Of a DNA stretch of 64,000 nt, positions 60,601 to 64,000 are shown piece after piece; the first letter of the stretch is position 1, and each line of letters begins with the position of its first letter. This DNA is from Vibrio sp. S17_S38. Lineage in GTDB: Bacteria; Pseudomonadota; Gammaproteobacteria; Enterobacterales; Vibrionaceae. Below the pieces are notes generated by a model. It made no database searches. It worked only from the letters and a program-made list of their open reading frames with translations, and had not been told where the DNA came from. The stretch is from NCBI RefSeq assembly GCF_014694375.1, contig NZ_JAAUWW010000005.1:124001-188000 (forward strand), read 5' to 3'. The translations under genes and the position numbers were made by a program.

Positions 60601-61315
60601 AGTAGAGCAAGACGGCATCTTAAAAGCCAGCGGGATGTGCGCCATGTTCCCAGCCAATAGTGTTGATGATGATATCGAAGTGTACGCCGATGAATCACGC
60701 AGCGAAGTGATTAAAGTTCTACATAACTTGCGTCAACAAACCGATAAACCTAAAGGGCCTAATTACTGCTTATCTGATTATGTTGCTCCAAAAGACAGCG
60801 GTAAAGCAGATTGGATTGGAGGGTTTGCTGTCACTGGCGGTATTGGAGAGCGTGACTTAGCCGATGCTTATAAGGCAGCAGGCGATGATTATAATGCCAT
60901 AATGATCCAAGCCGTGGCCGATCGTTTAGCCGAAGCGTTTGCCGAATACATGCATGAGAAAGTACGTAAAGAAATCTGGGGTTATGCGTCAGATGAAAAC
61001 CTAACAAATAATGATTTAATCCGTGAAAAGTACCAAGGTACCCGCCCAGCACCGGGTTATCCTGCTTGCCCCGAGCATACTGAGAAAGGAAGCTTGTGGG
61101 AGTTATTAAAGGTAGAAGAAACCATTGGTATGCCTCTTACCACAAGTTACGCAATGTGGCCGGGTGCATCGGTTTCAGGTTGGTATTTCTCTCATCCAGA
61201 CTCTCGCTATTTTGCGATAGCTCAGATCCAACAAGATCAAGCAGAAGATTATGCGAAGAGAAAAGGTTGGGATGAAGCCGAAATGGAGAAATGGCTAGGG
61301 CCGAATTTGAGTTAA
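57617..61315 (+). CDS. metH: cobalamin-dependent methionine synthase
   Basis: Transfers the methyl group of methyltetrahydrofolate to homocysteine through cobalamin. The 1,232-residue protein (E. coli 1,227) has all four modules: the zinc homocysteine domain ([11 protein letters not shown] at the start; Cys ligands in NCALG and [10 protein letters not shown]), the folate domain ([13 protein letters not shown] onward), the B12 domain with the lower-ligand motif [11 protein letters not shown], and the C-terminal activation domain that binds SAM ([12 protein letters not shown]). I chose ATG 57617, with AAGAGG upstream, over ATG 57596. Confidence 0.96.
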   Translation: MGNTLNQRIGTKASLQKLLTQRILLIDGGMGTMIQSHKLEEADYRGKRFIDWHSDLKGNNDLLVLTQPQLIKQIHCDYLSAGADILETNTFNSTTIAMADYDMESLSAEINFAAAKLAREAADEWTAKTPDKPRFVAGVLGPTNRTCSISPDVNDPGFRNVSFDELVEAYSESTKAMIEGGADLIMIETIFDTLNAKACAFAVSSVFDELGFKLPVMISGTITDASGRTLSGQTTEAFYNAMRHIEPISFGLNCALGPDELRQYVAELSRISETFISAHPNAGLPNAFGEYDLEPREMARHIQEWAESGFLNLVGGCCGTTPEHIRQMARVVEGVKPRSLPDIPKACRLSGLEPVTIDKDSLFVNVGERTNVTGSAKFKRLIVDEQYDEALDVAREQVANGAQIIDINMDEGMLDAEACMERFLKLCASEPEISKVPIMVDSSKWEVIEAGLKCIQGKGIVNSISMKEGVDKFIEQAKLIRRYGAAVIVMAFDEQGQADTRERKVEICTKAYRILVDEVGFPAEDVIFDPNIFAIATGIDEHNNYAVDFIEAVGEIKSTLPYAMISGGVSNVSFSFRGNNYVREAIHAVFLYHCFKRGMDMGIVNAGQLEIYDNIPEKLREAVEDVVLNRHSDATENLLELAEEYRSNGVGKVEDPNALIWRTWEVEKRIEHSLVKGITEFIIADTEEARLKLDKPIDVIEGPLMDGMNVVGDLFGEGKMFLPQVVKSARVMKQAVAYLEPFINALKDEGQRSNGKILLATVKGDVHDIGKNIVGVVLQCNNYEIIDLGVMVPCETIFKVAREENVDIIGLSGLITPSLDEMVYVAKEMERQGFDIPLLIGGATTSKAHTAVKIEQNYNQPVVYVNNASRAVGVCSALLSDSLRPAFIEKLNLDYDRTRDQHARKRPKTKPITLEAARANKVDIDWQAYTPPAPIKAGVHVFEHIDVSMLRNYIDWTPFFLTWGLMGKYPAIFEHEEVGEEAKRIFDDAIGLLEKVEQDGILKASGMCAMFPANSVDDDIEVYADESRSEVIKVLHNLRQQTDKPKGPNYCLSDYVAPKDSGKADWIGGFAVTGGIGERDLADAYKAAGDDYNAIMIQAVADRLAEAFAEYMHEKVRKEIWGYASDENLTNNDLIREKYQGTRPAPGYPACPEHTEKGSLWELLKVEETIGMPLTTSYAMWPGASVSGWYFSHPDSRYFAIAQIQQDQAEDYAKRKGWDEAEMEKWLGPNLS

Positions 61316-61362
61316 TTTAAAAAATAGATACGAAGTCCAGAGACGCTTCGAAGCTAAGTTAG

Positions 61363-61397
61363 AAAAAGAGCGAACCCTAAAAGATTCGCTCTTTTTT
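61363..61397. terminator. bidirectional terminator between metH and lysC
   Basis: Perfect 12-bp stem AAAAAGAGCGAA/TTCGCTCTTTTT with a 10-base loop. Confidence 0.9.
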
Positions 61398-61411
61398 ATA
61401 TTTTCTGAAAG

Positions 61412-62776
61412 TTAACGATTAGTTATTTTTTCAAACAGTTCTTGATGTAGAACTTGTACCGCACGTTTTGCTTCTTCGGAATTAACTAAAAAGCATAAAT
61501 TATGTGGACTAGCTCCGTAGCAAATCATGCGTAGATTAAAGTCTTCTAATGCGCTGAATACCTGTTTAGCATAACCTTTTTTAGCGCTCATTTTATTACC
61601 AATCAGTGCGACTAAACTCAAGTTGTGCTCGACATCAACAATGCACAACTCTTCTAATTCAGCCCGAGCTTCGACAGGAAGTTCTGGTGCTTTTCCAGAA
61701 GTATTCGTTTGATCCAATGTTAGCGATACACTTACTTCAGAGGTGGTAATTAAATCTACTGAAACTTGGTGCTTGGCTAGAATGGTAAAAACTTGAGCTA
61801 AAAAGCCATAAGCTTGGAACATATTTGGACTGCGAAGCGTTACCATGGTTTGATTGCCACGTAATGCCAACGCACGATAAAGAGGCGCGCTTTCTACTTG
61901 TTGACGTATCCAAGTCCCACCTTTTTCAGGATCACGAGAAGAACCGACAAAAACGGGAATTTGGTGACGTAGTGCTGGTAGTAAAGTAGAAGGATGCAGA
62001 ATCTTAGCGCCAAAATTAGCCATCTCAGAGGCTTCACTAAAGCTGATTTCAGGAATAGGAGTCGCTTTTGGGGCAACGCGAGGATCAGTCGTATAGATAC
62101 CCGGAACATCGGTCCAGATTTCAAGGCCGGAGGCTTTTACTGCTTCTGCAATTAAAGCCGCACTATAGTCACTGCCACCACGTCCAAGAGTTGTCGTCGT
62201 ACCTTCATCATCGCTGCCAATAAAACCTTGAGTAATAACGACATGTTTTTGGCATAGTGGAATTAGTTTTTGTTCTGCTAACGCATCGATTTTATCAAGA
62301 ATAGGCTCTGCTTTTCCATAATCGGCATTGGTACGGAGTACTTCACGGATATCAAAACGAACAGCATCTATTCCACGCTCTACAATTAGTTGAGTCAGAA
62401 TATGAGTAGACATTAATTCGCCACAGGCCACGATATGATCGGTTAATTTATCACTTGATTGAAATGAAGCTGCCTCAGCCATGCTTTTTAACGTATCTAA
62501 AATGTTATCAATGGCTTGCTTAGTTTTGGTTTGATCAGAAAAGTGTTCAATAACCGTGTAATGAATAGTGCGGAGATCATCAAAAATGGCATCTCGGTCA
62601 TTTGGATTATGTACCCCAAGTGCGAGTTCAACCAATAAATTTGTCACACCGGAGCAGGCGCTGCTTACTACTAATTTTGTGGATGGGTTATTTTCTATAA
62701 TAACGGCACAACGGCTCATCGCCTCAAAGTTAGCGACGCTAGTACCACCAAATTTTGCTACGTTAAATGCGCTCAC
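61412..62776 (-). CDS. lysC: lysine-sensitive aspartokinase III
   Basis: First enzyme of the aspartate pathway, devoted to lysine. The 454-residue monofunctional kinase has VAKFGGTSVANFEAM at the N-terminus, GRGGSDYSAALIAEA and EIWTDVPGIYTTDPR in the catalytic domain, and two C-terminal ACT domains for lysine feedback (TMVTLRSPNMFQAYGF). The start is GTG (62774-62776) with AAGGGAG eight bases ahead. Expression is probably controlled by a lysine riboswitch in the long leader. It converges on metH. Confidence 0.95.
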   Translation of the reverse strand: MSAFNVAKFGGTSVANFEAMSRCAVIIENNPSTKLVVSSACSGVTNLLVELALGVHNPNDRDAIFDDLRTIHYTVIEHFSDQTKTKQAIDNILDTLKSMAEAASFQSSDKLTDHIVACGELMSTHILTQLIVERGIDAVRFDIREVLRTNADYGKAEPILDKIDALAEQKLIPLCQKHVVITQGFIGSDDEGTTTTLGRGGSDYSAALIAEAVKASGLEIWTDVPGIYTTDPRVAPKATPIPEISFSEASEMANFGAKILHPSTLLPALRHQIPVFVGSSRDPEKGGTWIRQQVESAPLYRALALRGNQTMVTLRSPNMFQAYGFLAQVFTILAKHQVSVDLITTSEVSVSLTLDQTNTSGKAPELPVEARAELEELCIVDVEHNLSLVALIGNKMSAKKGYAKQVFSALEDFNLRMICYGASPHNLCFLVNSEEAKRAVQVLHQELFEKITNR

Positions 62777-62939
62777 AGCACGGTCTCCCTTTAAATACCA
62801 ATATATCCCAATTAGGGTAAGAAAATGTTTATACCCAACTTACTGAAACTTTAATTACTTTGAGTATGATAATGTTGAGAGAAATAGGTTGAGCAGGGTA
62901 TACGATATACATAGAAGCTATAGCTGAGCAGCCTAGCAA

Positions 62940-63140
62940 TGCAAACCATAGAAGCTCATCATCAATATAACACCTTGGTTAATATTGGTGACAGTTGTTA
63001 GGATTCAGCCTAAGCAACCGATGTAATAAACACCTACAACGTTTATTCACCTCGGCGTAACTCCCCATAAATCTAGCGTTTTGGTATTGTGGTACCACGA
63101 AAGATCTGCCTGGGTTACGCTCCTCTCCTTGCGCTGTAAA
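62940..63140 (-). ncRNA. lysine riboswitch (L box) in the lysC leader
   Basis: On the reverse strand the leader carries the conserved lysine aptamer segments in the right order: GGAGAGGAGCG near the 5' end, then TTACGCCGAGGTGAATAAACG, ATCGGTTGCTTAGGCTGAATC and AACTGTCACCAATA, closely following the E. coli lysC leader. A 3' stem CAATAT/ATATTG and a possible closing stem (GCAAG with TTTGC) frame it. No T-rich terminator is obvious between aptamer and start codon, so control may act on translation or RNA decay. Boundaries are approximate. Confidence 0.88.
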
Positions 63141-63172
63141 GTAAAACTATTACACGTTTCAGCAGCGCAGAC

Positions 63173-63201
63173 ATTGAACGTTTTTGCACCATGAAAGTCA
63201 A
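63173..63201 (-). promoter_or_regulatory. lysC promoter
   Basis: On the reverse strand TTGACT (63201-63196) is spaced exactly 17 bases from TTCAAT (63178-63173), placing the transcript start near 63166, just before the riboswitch. Confidence 0.7.
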
Positions 63202-63380
63202 CATATGATCAGAATATTTATGAATATTTTTTTCTCTTTTTTGGTTATTTAAAAAAGGCAGATTCAGTGAGGATCTTCACAGCTTCGCCAATGGTATGGT
63301 ATCTGCTGTTTCACTTAATTGCAGCGTGATAAAAATTTGATTACAGTGACTAATAATATATTCAATTAAGGATAATTAAG

Positions 63381-64000
63381 ATGATTCAACGTTTTTACCC
63401 ACCTCGCCGTATACTAATGGGACCTGGTCCATCTGATATTTCTCCTTATGTGCTTCAAGCGCTTAGTCGTCCAACGATTGGTCATCTTGATCCGTTATTT
63501 ATCGGTATGATGGATGAAGTGAAAACATTGCTAAAGTATGCTTTTCAAACTGAAAATGAATTTACGATTCCAGTGTCAGCACCGGGCAGCGCTGGTATGG
63601 AAGCATGTTTTGTTAATTTATTAGAACCTGGCGATAAAGTGATTGTTTGCCGCAATGGCGTGTTCGGCGAACGGATGCGTGAAAATGCTATTCGCTGTGG
63701 CGCTGAAGTAGTACTAGTTGATGATGAGTGGGGTCAACCAGTTAGCACTGAGAAAGTATTGGCGGCATTTGAGAAAAACCCAGATACTAAAGTGCTTGCT
63801 TTTGTTCATGCGGAAACCTCAACAGGTGCCTTGAGTGATGCGCAGGCTCTAGCAAAAATAGCCCAAAAATTTGGCGCATTAACAATTGTGGATGCCGTGA
63901 CTTCATTGGGGGGGGTGCCACTTAAAGTGGATGAATGGAAGTTAGATGCGGTTTATTCGGGCAGTCAGAAATGTTTGTCTTGTATTCCTGGATTGTCACC
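63381..64000 (+). CDS. class V aminotransferase (alanine-glyoxylate/serine-pyruvate type), N-terminal part
   Basis: PLP-dependent aminotransferase cut by the window end after 206 codons. It begins MIQRFYPPRRILMGPGPSDI and has SAPGSAGMEACFVNLLEPGD, HAETSTGALSDAQAL, IVDAVTSLGG and the PLP lysine Lys197 in VYSGSQKCLSC. This pattern fits the serine-pyruvate/alanine-glyoxylate transaminase group. AAGGA lies before the ATG. It is divergent from lysC, as in V. cholerae. The exact substrates cannot be told. Confidence 0.88.
   Translation, partial: MIQRFYPPRRILMGPGPSDISPYVLQALSRPTIGHLDPLFIGMMDEVKTLLKYAFQTENEFTIPVSAPGSAGMEACFVNLLEPGDKVIVCRNGVFGERMRENAIRCGAEVVLVDDEWGQPVSTEKVLAAFEKNPDTKVLAFVHAETSTGALSDAQALAKIAQKFGALTIVDAVTSLGGVPLKVDEWKLDAVYSGSQKCLSCIPGLS

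Noticed and set aside
1..64000. Mobile elements, prophage, defence islands, tRNA or rRNA genes
   Set aside because: Every sizeable ORF fits a core gammaproteobacterial family; no transposase, phage or defence gene was seen. XerD is the housekeeping recombinase in its usual context. No tRNA cloverleaf or rRNA segment was recognised.

Overview
The window is a stretch of a gammaproteobacterial chromosome, almost certainly a Vibrio or close relative (Vibrionaceae). Protein sequences and gene order match that family: VpsR follows lysS, HlyU follows NhaR, murJ sits between rpsT and ribF, petABC sits between rpsI and sspA, and a class V aminotransferase stands divergent to lysC. The DNA is AT-rich, genes are tightly packed, and intrinsic terminators often serve two convergent genes. 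No rRNA, tRNA, insertion sequence, prophage or CRISPR array was seen. The window reads as core genome, not a genomic island. The species cannot be named from the sequence alone.

Layout. 1-5161: partial gltB, then the Arc anaerobic-redox pair arcB and arcA. 5664-10730: the threonine operon thrL-thrA-thrB-thrC with a leader peptide and attenuator. 10772-18408: grcA with a perfect FNR box, ung, a hemerythrin-like protein, a DUF3545 protein, an alanine/glycine:sodium symporter, yaaA, srmB and trmN6. 18705-27556: brnQ, fldB, xerD-dsbC-yqfB-recJ, prfB (with the classical +1 programmed frameshift) and lysS. 27813-31797: vpsR, a 40-codon small ORF, a DUF1127 protein, tas and mutH. 31798-32399: a 600-base non-coding region with DnaA boxes and a dense GATC cluster, at the place where E. 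coli carries DARS2. 32400-38957: rppH, ptsP, lgt-thyA, nhaR, hlyU and rpsT (UUG start). 39250-45348: murJ, ribF-ileS-lspA. 45440-48077 (minus strand): a DMT permease, degS and zapG. 48238-54834: zapE, rplM-rpsI, petABC, sspA-sspB. 55035-61315: metA and metH, each behind MetJ boxes, with a CPA1 antiporter between them. 61412-63201: lysC behind a lysine riboswitch. 63381-end: a truncated class V aminotransferase.

How the genes work together. A large share of the window belongs to the aspartate family of amino acids: thrABC, lysC, metA and metH. Each unit has its own feedback device: threonine/isoleucine attenuation, a lysine riboswitch, or MetJ operators. A second theme is oxygen and redox control: ArcB/ArcA, GrcA with FNR boxes, a hemerythrin-like protein, HlyU and the bc1 complex. 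A third is DNA and RNA maintenance: ung, xerD, recJ, mutH, srmB and rppH.

I found no clearly novel multi-gene system. The points most worth a second look are the DARS2-like region, the loss of one of the two redox cysteines in ArcB (and probably in HlyU), the small ORF plus hairpin upstream of the DUF1127 gene, and short tandem repeats at the 3' ends of thrC and ung. Comparisons with E. coli and V. cholerae rest on remembered family sequences, not on a search.
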